A stretch of 64,000 nt of DNA from positions 1 to 64,000 of the forward strand of contig JAFTDB010000022.1 of the NCBI GenBank assembly GCA_017454375.1. The letters run 5' to 3'. The notes under the pieces are model-generated. The model saw only the letters and a program-made list of their open reading frames with translations, made no database searches and was not told the origin of the DNA. The translations under genes and the position numbers were made by a program. Shown piece by piece: positions 34,375 through 43,334 of the stretch. Source of the stretch: Acholeplasmatales bacterium (lineage in GTDB: Bacteria; Bacillota_I; Bacilli_A; Acholeplasmatales; Anaeroplasmataceae). Each line of letters begins with the position of its first letter. The stretch's first letter is position 1.

Positions 34375-36468
34375 ATGCAAGATAAAAACGATCAAGAGAG
34401 AAATAATCGTCCAAGACGTAGTTATAACTTTATTTTCATACTGTTAGTAACTGCATTAATTGTTGGACTTATTATTTTCTTAGTTAACACTTACAATAGC
34501 TCAAGAGTTAAGGTTGTTACATATAAGGAATTTGAGCAATATGTAGTAGATAACAAAATTGATACATCAAAGGCTGTAGAGGCTACACCTATTAATGATA
34601 ACTACGATTTATATTACATTAGTGGTACATTAACTGATGGTGTTACATTTAGAGTAGCAGTTACTACTGATAGATTAAATGCGATTATAATAACTAATCA
34701 AAACCTAAATGTTAAGATTATTCCAGCTACATCTAATTTCTGGTTATCATTCTTATTATCATTACTACCATATTTGATATTGATGATTCCGTTATTCTTC
34801 ATCTTTAGAAGCTTAATGAGAAACGGTGGTACTGGTGGCGCAATTGATTTTGCTAAATCTACTGCCAAGCTATCAAAAAAACAAACTGTAACATTTAAGG
34901 ATGTTGCTGGATGTGATGAAGAAAAGGAAGAGCTTGTTGAAATTATTGATTTCTTAAAGAACCCTAAAAAGTATAATGAAATTGGTGCGAGAATTCCAAA
35001 GGGTGTTATTCTTTTTGGCCCTCCAGGTACAGGTAAAACATTACTTGCTAAAGCCGTAGCTGGTGAAGCAGGAGTTGCATTCTATTCAATTTCTGGTTCT
35101 GATTTCGTTGAAATGTTCGTCGGCGTTGGTGCTGCTAGAGTTAGAGATATGTTCAAGACAGCAAAGGAAAATGCTCCTTGTATTATCTTCATGGATGAAA
35201 TTGATGCTGTAGGTAGACAACGTGGTGCTGGTATGGGTGGCGGACACGATGAACGTGAACAAACACTTAACCAATTACTAGTTGAAATGGATGGCTTCAA
35301 TGGTAATACTGGTATTATCATCATGGCGGCTACAAACCGTCCAGATGTACTTGACCCAGCATTATTAAGACCAGGTCGTTTTGACCGTCAAATTACTATT
35401 TCTAACCCAGACGTTAGAGGTAGAGAGGCTATTTTAAAGGTACATGCTAGAAATAAGCACATTGATCCAGCTGTTAAGTTTGATGAGATTGCATCTCGTA
35501 CACCAGGATTTAGTGGTGCTGATATTGAAAACCTATTAAATGAGGCAGCCTTACTTGCTGCAAGAGAAAATAGAAAGGTCATCAACGTTCAAGATATCGA
35601 TGAAGCCATCGATAGAGTAATGATGGGACCTGCTAAGAAGAGTAGAAAATACACTGATAAGGAAAGAAAACTTGTTGCATACCACGAAGCTGGCCATGCT
35701 GTAATTGGCTTAAAGCTTGAGGATGCATCAACTGTTCAAAAAATCACTATTGTTCCACGTGGACAAGCTGGTGGTTATAATCTAATGATGCCTAAGGAAG
35801 AAACATTCTTCCAAACTAAGACTCAGCTTTATGATACTATCACTGGTTTCTTAGGTGGTAGAGTTGCTGAAGAGTTAATGTTTGGTGATGTATCAACAGG
35901 TGCTCATAATGACTTCGAGCAAGCAACTAAGATTGCTAGAGCTATGGTTACTGAATATGGTATGTCTAATTTAGGACCTATCCAATATGAACAACCACAA
36001 GGAAGTGTATTCTTAGGTAGAGATTATCTAAAGGATAAGAATTTCTCAGATCAAGTTGCCTTAGAAATTGATAAGGAAGTTAGAAAGATTATTGAAGAAT
36101 GCTACGATAGAGCAAGAGAAGTTATTAGTTCTAATAAAGAGTTATTAACTAATATTGCTGAATATCTATTGAAGCTTGAAACAATCAATAAATCTGAAAT
36201 TGATGAAATTGCGGCTACAGGTCATATCGCTTGGTATGATAAGCTTCATGAAGCTAAGAAGCCTGAAGAACCAAAGGTAGAAGAAGCTCCAGTTGATGCT
36301 GAGTCTGTTCAAGCAGAACCTACAGAAGCAGTAGAGGCTAAAACTGAACCTGTTAAAGAAGAAAAGGCTGAAGCTACTGAGGATAAGCCAGCAGAAGAGG
36401 CTCCAAAGAAGCCTAGAGCTCCTCGTAAGAAAAAGACTGAAGAGCCTAAAGAAGAGGAAAATAAATAA
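34375..36468 (+). CDS. ftsH: ATP-dependent zinc metalloprotease FtsH with a long charged tail
   Basis: The 697-residue membrane protease has two N-terminal membrane segments (about 18-38 and 122-142), an AAA+ module with Walker A GPPGTGKT (215-222), Walker [10 protein letters not shown], the SRH region and the zinc site HEAGH (437-441). It degrades damaged membrane proteins and some cytosolic regulators. Beyond about residue 620 lies a Lys/Glu/Pro/Ala-rich tail of about 75 residues ending [18 protein letters not shown], longer than in most homologues and similar in style to the tail of ribosomal protein S2 in this window. The gene shares one base with rqcP. Confidence 0.97.
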   Translation: MQDKNDQERNNRPRRSYNFIFILLVTALIVGLIIFLVNTYNSSRVKVVTYKEFEQYVVDNKIDTSKAVEATPINDNYDLYYISGTLTDGVTFRVAVTTDRLNAIIITNQNLNVKIIPATSNFWLSFLLSLLPYLILMIPLFFIFRSLMRNGGTGGAIDFAKSTAKLSKKQTVTFKDVAGCDEEKEELVEIIDFLKNPKKYNEIGARIPKGVILFGPPGTGKTLLAKAVAGEAGVAFYSISGSDFVEMFVGVGAARVRDMFKTAKENAPCIIFMDEIDAVGRQRGAGMGGGHDEREQTLNQLLVEMDGFNGNTGIIIMAATNRPDVLDPALLRPGRFDRQITISNPDVRGREAILKVHARNKHIDPAVKFDEIASRTPGFSGADIENLLNEAALLAARENRKVINVQDIDEAIDRVMMGPAKKSRKYTDKERKLVAYHEAGHAVIGLKLEDASTVQKITIVPRGQAGGYNLMMPKEETFFQTKTQLYDTITGFLGGRVAEELMFGDVSTGAHNDFEQATKIARAMVTEYGMSNLGPIQYEQPQGSVFLGRDYLKDKNFSDQVALEIDKEVRKIIEECYDRAREVISSNKELLTNIAEYLLKLETINKSEIDEIAATGHIAWYDKLHEAKKPEEPKVEEAPVDAESVQAEPTEAVEAKTEPVKEEKAEATEDKPAEEAPKKPRAPRKKKTEEPKEEENK

Positions 36469-36722
36469 TGCGTTTAGACAAATATCTAAAGGTATCAAGA
36501 TTAATTAAACGTAGAACAGTTGCTAAAGAAGTAGCTGAAAATGAAAGAATCTTACTTAATGGTTTAGTATCTAAGCCTTCTAAAGAAGTGAAGGTTGGAG
36601 ATATTATCACTATTGAATTTGGAACTAAAAGAGTCAATGTAAAGGTTAAATCTTTAGACGTTTCTGTAAAAAAAGAAGATGCAACCTCTATGTATGAATT
36701 CATAAGCGAAGAATCAAAATAG
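36468..36722 (+). CDS. rqcP: S4-domain RNA-binding protein RqcP (YabO/Hsp15-like)
   Basis: The 84-residue protein is almost entirely an S4 domain: [21 protein letters not shown] at the start, followed by [16 protein letters not shown]. It closely resembles B. subtilis YabO/RqcP, which binds stalled 50S subunits and supports C-terminal alanine tailing in ribosome quality control. The start overlaps the ftsH stop (TAATG), so translation is coupled to a protease gene, fitting a role in protein quality control. The alternative, the generic heat-shock protein Hsp15, belongs to the same superfamily. Confidence 0.88.
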   Translation: MRLDKYLKVSRLIKRRTVAKEVAENERILLNGLVSKPSKEVKVGDIITIEFGTKRVNVKVKSLDVSVKKEDATSMYEFISEESK

Positions 36723-36735
36723 GAGGTGCTATCCT

Positions 36736-37866
36736 ATGGAGAACACTGAAGTGCTTGATCAACCTCTTTCTAAAGAGGAGAAAAAGCAGGCAAAAAAAGC
36801 CAAAAGATATGAAAAAAAGAAGAAAAGATATATTTTCGACCACGACATTAAATATCGTGGTCCTTTGTCTTATAGATACCTACGTTTAATTGCGTGGATT
36901 TCAGTTGCGGTAGCTCAAGTTGTTGTCATGAACTCAATTTCAGCTAAGCTTCTTGCAGAACCATTAATCCCATCAGATGTTGTTGAGTATGGCTTAGAGT
37001 TTTTTACACCACTATCAGTACCACTATTCATGATTGCGACATTCTCTACTATTTTAAATGGTAATAAATCGCATAAGAATGTATTGATATTCTATGGTGC
37101 TGCGTATTTAGGTATGGCAGGTGCCATAATATTTGCATATTATCGTTATGCTGCGGGTATATTTAGAGCTATTGGTGAGGTTACTCCAGATGAGTTTGTA
37201 TCTAAACTTGGTAGCAAATTTGAGATAAATGTATTTGCAGATTTGCTTATGATGTCTCTATTCAACTTCTTTATTTCTTATAAACCTAAGAAATATTTTC
37301 AAGAAGAGAGTATATACATTTTTAGATCGTTTGCATTATTTCCACTTCTTGTAGCAGCTATGGCATATGTAATGAGAATATATGTTGATTTTGGTAAGAT
37401 AACAGTACCATTTGCAATCTATCCATTACTTCCTACTAAACCACCAGCAATCTATCTTTTATTCATCCTAATTGTCTTCTGGATGAAGCGTAGAGAACGT
37501 AACTTTAGAAAGTTTGGTGGAAAAGAAGAAGACTATCCAGCATTCTTGAATTCAAATAGAACTTCACTAAAATTTTCTATTTATGTCAGCGTTGTTATGT
37601 TGATTATATCAGTTATTGATATTGTTGCTGTAATAATATTGCTAGAAGCTTTACAGTTGGGATGGATAATGCTACTTAGCTTGGGTCAAAGTGCCGGTTT
37701 GATGTTTGCTATACCATTTATGATGCTATTCTCATTCACTAGAAAGTATGATGATTCATTAGACTTAATTGTAGTGTTATTTGGTGTAGGATTAATTGCG
37801 TTAACTTATGTTGAAATGGGCTATAGAATATATTACGCAATAATGCAAAATGGATTGTCACTTTAA
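36736..37866 (+). CDS. Hypothetical multi-pass membrane protein
   Basis: The 376-residue protein begins with a charged cytoplasmic stretch (EEKKQAKKAKRYEKKKKR), then has about eight membrane segments. A cytoplasmic loop near residues 245-270 reads FWMKRRERNFRKFGGKEEDY. I recognise no family. It has a strong AGGAGGTG ribosome site and lies 13 bases after rqcP, so it probably ends the tilS operon. The two charged stretches suggest docking to something in the cytoplasm, but this is only a guess. Confidence 0.78.
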   Translation: MENTEVLDQPLSKEEKKQAKKAKRYEKKKKRYIFDHDIKYRGPLSYRYLRLIAWISVAVAQVVVMNSISAKLLAEPLIPSDVVEYGLEFFTPLSVPLFMIATFSTILNGNKSHKNVLIFYGAAYLGMAGAIIFAYYRYAAGIFRAIGEVTPDEFVSKLGSKFEINVFADLLMMSLFNFFISYKPKKYFQEESIYIFRSFALFPLLVAAMAYVMRIYVDFGKITVPFAIYPLLPTKPPAIYLLFILIVFWMKRRERNFRKFGGKEEDYPAFLNSNRTSLKFSIYVSVVMLIISVIDIVAVIILLEALQLGWIMLLSLGQSAGLMFAIPFMMLFSFTRKYDDSLDLIVVLFGVGLIALTYVEMGYRIYYAIMQNGLSL

Positions 37867-37902
37867 CATATTCATAAAAATAACTTTAAATATCGAAATA
37901 TT

Positions 37903-37930
37903 GAGGCTAATTTTAGCCTCTTTATTTTTT
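37903..37930 (+). terminator. Rho-independent terminator of the tilS-ftsH operon
   Basis: Stem GAGGCT/AGCCTC with an AT-rich loop, extendable by two pairs, is followed by a T-rich run. Confidence 0.88.
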
Positions 37931-37949
37931 AAAAATAAAATGTTATAAT
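37921..37949 (+). promoter_or_regulatory. Extended -10 promoter for the EAL gene
   Basis: TATAAT at 37944-37949 is preceded by TGT. A weak -35 (TTTATT) falls in the T-run of the terminator, 17 bases upstream. Confidence 0.55.
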
Positions 37950-37970
37950 AAACAAAAGCGAGTTGATAAT

Positions 37971-39896
37971 ATGAGAGATATTTTCTACTTTGATGCAGCC
38001 GCTGAATTGGTTGTAGTTCTATTGTTATTCTCAATGTTCGTTAAAAAAATTTATAAGACACAATCCAGCAAGATATTTATTGGAATACTTATCTGCTGTT
38101 TTATTGCGGCCTTGTGTGAGATACCTACTTGCTACCCAGAAAAAATAGGTAGTGACTTAATGTGGGTATGTAACACAGGGTATTTCTTAGCTAGAAACAC
38201 CATGCCGGTAGCCTTTATTATTTATCTTTTCGCAATTACCGATTCATGGTCTACAGTAAGAAAAAGTAGTCTCTTGATGACACTTACGATTGTTCCTTAT
38301 GTAATAGCTTTAATCCTCATATTATCTAATTTTTCAACTCATGCAATATTTGAAATATTACCAGATGGTACTTATACACGTGGTAATTTACTTTGGATTC
38401 TATATGTAATTTCCGCAATTTACCTAGCTTATAGTACGACTTTCTTAGTAATTTGTCGTAAATTCTTTGGTAGATATCAGTTTGTAGCGCTATTTACTGT
38501 AACACCTATGTCAGTTATAGCAATAATTATTCAATTCTTTAATCCTGGTTATTATGTTGAATTATTCGTTTCAGCATTGTCATTCATTATGATTTGTTCA
38601 GCAATTGAAACAGCCGATCAGATTATGGATAGTAAGACAGGACTTATGTCCTTTTCTAAATTTATGAGTACTACTGAAAAAGCTTATATTTTGAAAAAGG
38701 ATCAGTATGTTGTTCTTTTAAAAATTAAGAACTATTCAGAAATATACAATAAGCTAAATTATGAAAACACTAAAAAATATGTTCATTACATGTGCTCTGA
38801 ATTTGATAGACGTTATCGTGATATAGATTCAAAATATAAAACATATTCCCTTGATGAAGGTGTTTATGCAGGTATATTCTCATCTTATGATAGTGCCCTA
38901 AGAGTTGGTGATAGAATAAGAAACGATTTTAGTGAATTGCTTAGAATTAAAATTGATTTCCGTCCTCAGGTATTTTTATGTGTTACTAATGTAACTAAAG
39001 ATTTTGAAAACATATCACTTTTCAATGCTTTCTTATCTAACATTCATACAAAATTTGATTCTGTTAATGAGATCATTGAAATGAGCAGAATGAAAAATGA
39101 TAAACGCTTCATAATTGAAAATAATATTGAAAATATTATTGATGACGGCTTAAAAAATAATGAATTTGAGGTTTATTATCAGCCTATCTTTGATACAAAG
39201 AGAAAAAAATTTACTTCTGCAGAAGCTTTAGTTAGATTAAATAGTACAAAGTATGGGTTTATTGTTCCAGATTTATTTATTAAGTACGCTGAAAAGAATG
39301 GCCGTATCACTCAAATTGATAATTATGTACTTGAAGAAGTATTAAAGTTTATATCATCAGATGAGTTTAAAGATTTAGGCCTTGAATATATCGAGGTTAA
39401 CCTATCATTTGTTGATTGTTCAGATCCTACTCTTCATCAAAGAGTAAAGGGGTTGCTTGAAAAGTATAATGTATCTCCAGAATTGATTAACCTTGAATTT
39501 ACCGAATCTATGGATGCAGACTATGAGATAGTAGATACGAATATCGAAAAGCTACGTGAAATTGGTATTCATTTCTCGCTTGATGATTATGGTACAGGCT
39601 ATTCTAATATCGATAGATTCTCTAAATTACCACTTAAGCTTGTTAAAATTGACAAGAGCTTAGTTGATCGTTTTGAAGAAGAGGATATGAGCTGTGTTAT
39701 TAAAAACACAATTAACATGATCAAGGATTTAAATCGTGAAATAGTTGTTGAAGGTACTGAGACTTTAAGCCAAGCAGAGCGCTTTATTCAGTATGGATGT
39801 GACCATATTCAAGGCTTTTATTATTCTAAACCTTTGGCTAAAGAAGGCTTTGTAAAGTTCCTTGTTGAGAATAATAATGCTAAGCCTGTGAGTTAA
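37971..39896 (+). CDS. Membrane-bound EAL-domain cyclic-di-GMP phosphodiesterase with degenerate GGDEF region
   Basis: Residues about 5-215 of this 641-residue protein form roughly seven membrane helices, a sensor layout. Residues about 220-370 have the length of a GGDEF domain but no GG(D/E)EF motif (YSLDEGVYAG lies near its place), so it is unlikely to make c-di-GMP. The C-terminal EAL domain (about 385-635) keeps the key motifs: SAEALVRL (E near 417), EVNLS, LEFTES, DDYGTG, KIDKSLV and EGTET, so it should cleave c-di-GMP to pGpG. It is a single-gene unit with its own promoter and terminator. No cyclase with an intact GGDEF motif is in the window. Confidence 0.93.
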   Translation: MRDIFYFDAAAELVVVLLLFSMFVKKIYKTQSSKIFIGILICCFIAALCEIPTCYPEKIGSDLMWVCNTGYFLARNTMPVAFIIYLFAITDSWSTVRKSSLLMTLTIVPYVIALILILSNFSTHAIFEILPDGTYTRGNLLWILYVISAIYLAYSTTFLVICRKFFGRYQFVALFTVTPMSVIAIIIQFFNPGYYVELFVSALSFIMICSAIETADQIMDSKTGLMSFSKFMSTTEKAYILKKDQYVVLLKIKNYSEIYNKLNYENTKKYVHYMCSEFDRRYRDIDSKYKTYSLDEGVYAGIFSSYDSALRVGDRIRNDFSELLRIKIDFRPQVFLCVTNVTKDFENISLFNAFLSNIHTKFDSVNEIIEMSRMKNDKRFIIENNIENIIDDGLKNNEFEVYYQPIFDTKRKKFTSAEALVRLNSTKYGFIVPDLFIKYAEKNGRITQIDNYVLEEVLKFISSDEFKDLGLEYIEVNLSFVDCSDPTLHQRVKGLLEKYNVSPELINLEFTESMDADYEIVDTNIEKLREIGIHFSLDDYGTGYSNIDRFSKLPLKLVKIDKSLVDRFEEEDMSCVIKNTINMIKDLNREIVVEGTETLSQAERFIQYGCDHIQGFYYSKPLAKEGFVKFLVENNNAKPVS

Positions 39897-39925
39897 ACGG
39901 ATATAATATCCGTTTTTCTTTTTAA
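39895..39925 (+). terminator. Rho-independent terminator after the EAL gene
   Basis: Arms AAACGGAT and ATCCGTTT with loop ATAAT are followed by a T-rich run. The stem overlaps the stop codon. Confidence 0.85.
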
Positions 39926-39933
39926 AATTTTTG

Positions 39934-39962
39934 TTGCAAATTAATATCATCTATGATATTAT
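39934..39962 (+). promoter_or_regulatory. Promoter for rpsB-tsf
   Basis: TTGCAA (39934-39939), a 17-base spacer and TATTAT (39957-39962) predict a start near 39969, leaving a leader of about 110 bases. Confidence 0.7.
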
Positions 39963-39979
39963 ACAAAAGGCACTAAAAT

Positions 39980-40047
39980 ACACATGTCACTGGAGTCGGC
40001 CGTCGTGTGCGAAATTCGTTGGAGGCGGATATTGAAAGTGGCAGAGG
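39980..40047 (+). promoter_or_regulatory. Structured 5' leader of rpsB, probable S2 autoregulatory RNA
   Basis: This leader is clearly richer in G and C than its surroundings. TGTCACT (39985-39991) can pair with AGTGGCA (40037-40043), and inside it CCGTC (40000-40004) with GGCGG (40024-40028), enclosing a small hairpin around CGAAATTCG. Structured leaders ahead of rpsB are known in several bacterial groups and bind S2 to limit its own synthesis. I cannot confirm that this one belongs to a described family. Confidence 0.55.
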
Positions 40048-40080
40048 TTGTAACAAAAATAAAATGGAGGAAAGAAAAAA

Positions 40081-41019
40081 ATGTCAGAAGCAGTAGTTTC
40101 TAAAAAACAACTATTAGAGTCTGGTGTTCATTTCGGACACGCAACTCGTAGATGGAATCCAAAGATGAAGAAATACATTTTCGCATCTAGAAATGGAATC
40201 TATATCATTGACTTACAAAAGACAGCAAGTCAAATCGAAATCGCATACCAAGAATTACTTAAGATCGTTCAAAACGAAGGTAGAGTATTATTCGTTGGTA
40301 CTAAAAAACAAGCTCAAGAAGCTGTAAAGGAAGAGGCTGAAAGATGCGGCCAATTCTATGTTAACCAAAGATGGTTAGGTGGTACTCTTACTAACTTCAA
40401 AACAATTAGAAAGAGAATCAAAAAATTACAAGACTTATACAAAATGGAAGAAGATGGCGAATTTGAAAAGCTTCCTAAGAAAGAAGTTATCAAATTATTA
40501 GCTGAAAGAGCTAAGCTAGAAAAATTCTTATGTGGTATCAAAGAGATGAAGAAGTTACCTGATGCATTATTCATCGTTGACCCTAGAAAAGAAAGAAATG
40601 CTATCTTAGAAGCAAGAAAGTTAAACATTCCAGTATTTGGTATCGTTGATACAAACTGCGATCCAGATGATGTTGATTTCGTTATCCCAGCAAACGATGA
40701 TGCAATCAGAGCTGTAAAACTTGTTACATGGGTTATGGCTAACGCAGTAATCGAAGCTAACGGTGGTGTAGTTGAGAAGTTCGATGATAGTGCCGAGAAC
40801 GTAAACTTAACTGAAGAAATCAATAAAGAAAAACCAGCTAAAGAAGAAAAAGCTGAAAAACCTGCTAGAGCTAAGAAAGCTCCTAAGGCTGAAGAAGCTA
40901 AAGAAGAAGCTCCTAAAGCTGAAGAAAAGGCAGAAAAGCCAGCTAGAAAACCTAGAGCTAAAAAGACAGAAACTGTAGAAGCACCTGCAAAAGAAGCAGA
41001 AGCTAAAACAGAAGAATAA
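40081..41019 (+). CDS. rpsB: 30S ribosomal protein S2 with extended charged C-terminus
   Basis: The first 240 residues are ordinary S2: [46 protein letters not shown] and [20 protein letters not shown]. Bacterial S2 is usually about 230-260 residues; this one is 312. The extra 65-70 residues are Lys/Glu/Ala/Pro-rich, with repeated EEKAEKPAR-like units and KPRAKKTE. Similar tails occur on S2 in some Mollicutes-like lineages and on FtsH in this window. It leads the rpsB-tsf unit, has a GGAGG ribosome site, and is probably controlled by the structured leader upstream. Confidence 0.97.
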   Translation: MSEAVVSKKQLLESGVHFGHATRRWNPKMKKYIFASRNGIYIIDLQKTASQIEIAYQELLKIVQNEGRVLFVGTKKQAQEAVKEEAERCGQFYVNQRWLGGTLTNFKTIRKRIKKLQDLYKMEEDGEFEKLPKKEVIKLLAERAKLEKFLCGIKEMKKLPDALFIVDPRKERNAILEARKLNIPVFGIVDTNCDPDDVDFVIPANDDAIRAVKLVTWVMANAVIEANGGVVEKFDDSAENVNLTEEINKEKPAKEEKAEKPARAKKAPKAEEAKEEAPKAEEKAEKPARKPRAKKTETVEAPAKEAEAKTEE

Positions 41020-41031
41020 TTGGAGGAAATC

Positions 41032-41937
41032 ATGGCTAATATAACTGCACAAATGATTAAAGAATTACGTGAGAGTACAGGCGCAGGTATGCTAGATTGC
41101 AAAAAGGCATTAGTTGAAACTGATGGCAATATGGATGCTGCTGTAACTTGGTTACGTGAACGTGGTATTGCAAAAGCTATTAAGAAAGGTTCAGCAGTAG
41201 CTGCTGAAGGCTTATGTTCTTATGCAATTAAAGGCAACAAAGCTGTATTATTTGAATTAAATAGCCAAACTGATTTCGTTGCTCAAAATGCTAAATTCAC
41301 TGATTTATTAAATACAGTTGGTGAAATTTTAGTTAATTCAAATGCAACTAATGATGAAGAAGCTTTAAAAGTTGAATCTAATGGTAAGACATTAGAGACT
41401 GTTATTCTTGAAGCTTCAGGAGTTATCGGCGAAAAGTTATCTTTACGTCGTGTTACAGTATTAACTAAGAATGATGATGAAATCTTCGGTGCTTACAAGC
41501 ATATGGGTGGTCACATCGTTGTTGTTGCTGTATTAAAAGGCTCTAACGAAGAAGTTGCAAAAGATGTTGCAATGCAAATTGCTGCATTAAATCCTAAGTA
41601 TGTATCAAGAAATGATATTCCTGCTTCAGTTGTTGAATCAGAAAGACAAGTCATTCTTGCTGCTGCATTAAATGAAAATAAAGAATCAGATAAACCAAAG
41701 CCTGAGAACATTGTTGCTGAAAGAATCGTTCCAGGTAGACTTGAAAAGTCATTAAAAGAAACTTGTTTATTATCTCAAGGCTTCGTAAAGAACCCTGATC
41801 AAACTGTAGAGGCTTACTTACAAGGTGCCAAAATGAGTGTTACAACATTCGTACGCCTTTTAGTTGGTGAAGGTATTGAAAAAGTTGAATCTGATTTTGC
41901 CGCTGAAGTTGCAGCTCAATCTGCTCAATTTAAGTAG
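41032..41937 (+). CDS. tsf: Elongation factor Ts
   Basis: The 301-residue guanine nucleotide exchange factor for EF-Tu shows the N-terminal ITAQMIKELRESTGAGMLDC and CKKALVET, the core NSQTDFVAQNAKF and the C-terminal LLSQGFVKNPDQTVE. ATG 41032 is taken as the start because GGAGG precedes it; the upstream in-frame codon at 41020 would put the ribosome site inside the gene. It follows rpsB by 12 bases, the near-universal order, and a terminator separates it from pyrH. Confidence 0.97.
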   Translation: MANITAQMIKELRESTGAGMLDCKKALVETDGNMDAAVTWLRERGIAKAIKKGSAVAAEGLCSYAIKGNKAVLFELNSQTDFVAQNAKFTDLLNTVGEILVNSNATNDEEALKVESNGKTLETVILEASGVIGEKLSLRRVTVLTKNDDEIFGAYKHMGGHIVVVAVLKGSNEEVAKDVAMQIAALNPKYVSRNDIPASVVESERQVILAAALNENKESDKPKPENIVAERIVPGRLEKSLKETCLLSQGFVKNPDQTVEAYLQGAKMSVTTFVRLLVGEGIEKVESDFAAEVAAQSAQFK

Positions 41938-41944
41938 TTATTAT

Positions 41945-41975
41945 AGGGGATATTTATGTCCCCTTATTTTTTAAA
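41945..41975 (+). terminator. Rho-independent terminator after tsf
   Basis: Stem AGGGGA/TCCCCT with an 8-base loop is followed by a T-run. pyrH starts only 18 bases on, so some read-through is likely. Confidence 0.8.
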
Positions 41976-41992
41976 AAAACGGAGGTGTTAGT

Positions 41993-42709
41993 ATGTTAAA
42001 AAGAGTATTATTAAAACTAAGTGGTGAAGCGCTAAAGGGAGATACAGCCTCAGGCATTGACCCAAAAACTGTCTTTGGTATCGCTAGTGAAATCAAAGAA
42101 ATCCATGATCTTGGAGTTGAGGTAGGCATTGTCGTTGGTGGTGGCAACATTTGGAGAGGTAAGACTGCTGAAGGTCTAGGAATGGATCGTGCTCAAGCAG
42201 ATTACATGGGAATGTTAGCTACAATTATGAACGGTCTTGCTATTCAAGATGCCTTAGAAAAAGCAGGTGTTCCAACACGTGTTATGACAGCTGTTCCTTG
42301 TAACAATGTTGCAGAACCATATATTCGTAGACGTGCTATTAGACACCTAGAAAAGGGTCGTGTATGTATCTTTGTTGGTGGTATTGGTAATCCATATTTC
42401 TCAACTGATACAGCTTGTGTACTTCGTGCAACAGAAATTGGTGCTGAAAAGGTATTAATGGCTAAGAATAAGGTTGAGGGTGTATATGATAAGGACCCTA
42501 GAACAAATAAGGATGCTAAGCTATTCAAAGAGATTTCATTCGCAGAAATATTAAAGAATAATTTACAAGTAATGGACTCAACAGCCGCATCACTATGTAA
42601 AGATAATAACGTTGAATTAGTTGTATTCAATATGAACACTAAGGGTAACATCAAACGTGTTGTTATGGGTGAAGATATTGGTACAAAGGTAACAGTAGGA
42701 GGAAAATAA
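41993..42709 (+). CDS. pyrH: UMP kinase
   Basis: This 238-residue amino-acid-kinase-fold enzyme phosphorylates UMP to UDP with ATP. Motifs seen are [12 protein letters not shown] at the N-terminus, [27 protein letters not shown] split over the nucleotide site, [13 protein letters not shown] and [12 protein letters not shown]. It has a strong GGAGGTG ribosome site and stands between tsf and frr in the standard bacterial order. Length and motifs are normal. Confidence 0.96.
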   Translation: MLKRVLLKLSGEALKGDTASGIDPKTVFGIASEIKEIHDLGVEVGIVVGGGNIWRGKTAEGLGMDRAQADYMGMLATIMNGLAIQDALEKAGVPTRVMTAVPCNNVAEPYIRRRAIRHLEKGRVCIFVGGIGNPYFSTDTACVLRATEIGAEKVLMAKNKVEGVYDKDPRTNKDAKLFKEISFAEILKNNLQVMDSTAASLCKDNNVELVVFNMNTKGNIKRVVMGEDIGTKVTVGGK

Positions 42710-42710
42710 G

Positions 42711-43262
42711 ATGGAAGAATTAGAAATGACTTTGCTTGAAGGCGAAGAAAGAATGGATAAGACAATTGAGTCTTATGAAAGAGAATTATCAACAGTAAGA
42801 ACTGGTAGAGCTAATGCAAGCCTACTTGATACAATTATGATTGATTATTATGGTGTTCAAACACCAATTAAGCAATTATCTTCAATTACAGTTCCTGAAG
42901 CAAATCAGTTATATATTAAACCTTATGATAAATCATCAGTTAAGGCAATTGAAACTGCAATCTTTGCTTCAAATCTAGGACTTACTCCTCAAAATGATGG
43001 AGCAGGTATTAGATTAATCTTACCTAAGATGACTGAGGAAAGAAGAAAAGAATTAATCAAGGTCGTTGGTAAGATGGAAGAAAATGCTAAGGTAGCACTT
43101 AGAAATATCAGACGTGATTTAAATGATGAAATTAAGAAAGCATCACTTCCTGAAGACCAAGAAAAAGAAGAACTTGATAATGTTCAAAAGCTAATCGATG
43201 AAAAGACAAAACAAATCGAAGAAAGAACAGAAAAGAAAAATAAAGATCTAATGACTATCTAA
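42711..43262 (+). CDS. frr: Ribosome recycling factor
   Basis: The 183-residue protein splits the ribosome after termination together with EF-G. ELSTVRTGRANASLLD, the YYGVQTPIKQLS loop and LPKMTEERRKELIKVVGKM are conserved RRF segments, and the length is normal. It begins two bases after the pyrH stop, with AGGAGG at the end of pyrH as its ribosome site, so translation is coupled. A terminator follows, after which cdsA starts directly, with no uppS gene between as is usual in many bacteria. Confidence 0.96.
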   Translation: MEELEMTLLEGEERMDKTIESYERELSTVRTGRANASLLDTIMIDYYGVQTPIKQLSSITVPEANQLYIKPYDKSSVKAIETAIFASNLGLTPQNDGAGIRLILPKMTEERRKELIKVVGKMEENAKVALRNIRRDLNDEIKKASLPEDQEKEELDNVQKLIDEKTKQIEERTEKKNKDLMTI

Positions 43263-43270
43263 CATATATA

Positions 43271-43297
43271 AATCTAGCATTATGCTAGATTTTTTGT
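43271..43297 (+). terminator. Rho-independent terminator after frr
   Basis: Arms AATCTAGCA and TGCTAGATT with a 3-base loop are followed by a T-run. Confidence 0.85.
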
Positions 43298-43303
43298 TAT
43301 AAT
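43295..43303 (+). promoter_or_regulatory. Extended -10 promoter for cdsA-dxr-rseP
   Basis: TGT followed by TATAAT (43298-43303) lies directly after the frr terminator. No convincing -35 is seen because that position falls in the terminator stem. Confidence 0.5.
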
Positions 43304-43334
43304 TATGCTATATTTCGAAATTTGGTGATGAATA

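Noticed and set aside
39969-40080. T-box or tRNA-like element before rpsB
   Set aside because: No T-box core, specifier loop or antiterminator, and no tRNA cloverleaf could be drawn; a ribosomal-protein leader explains the structure better.
40356-41129. Long minus-strand ORF over rpsB
   Set aside because: It is Ser/Phe/Ala-rich antisense of S2 and its Lys/Glu tail; S2 on the + strand is unmistakable.
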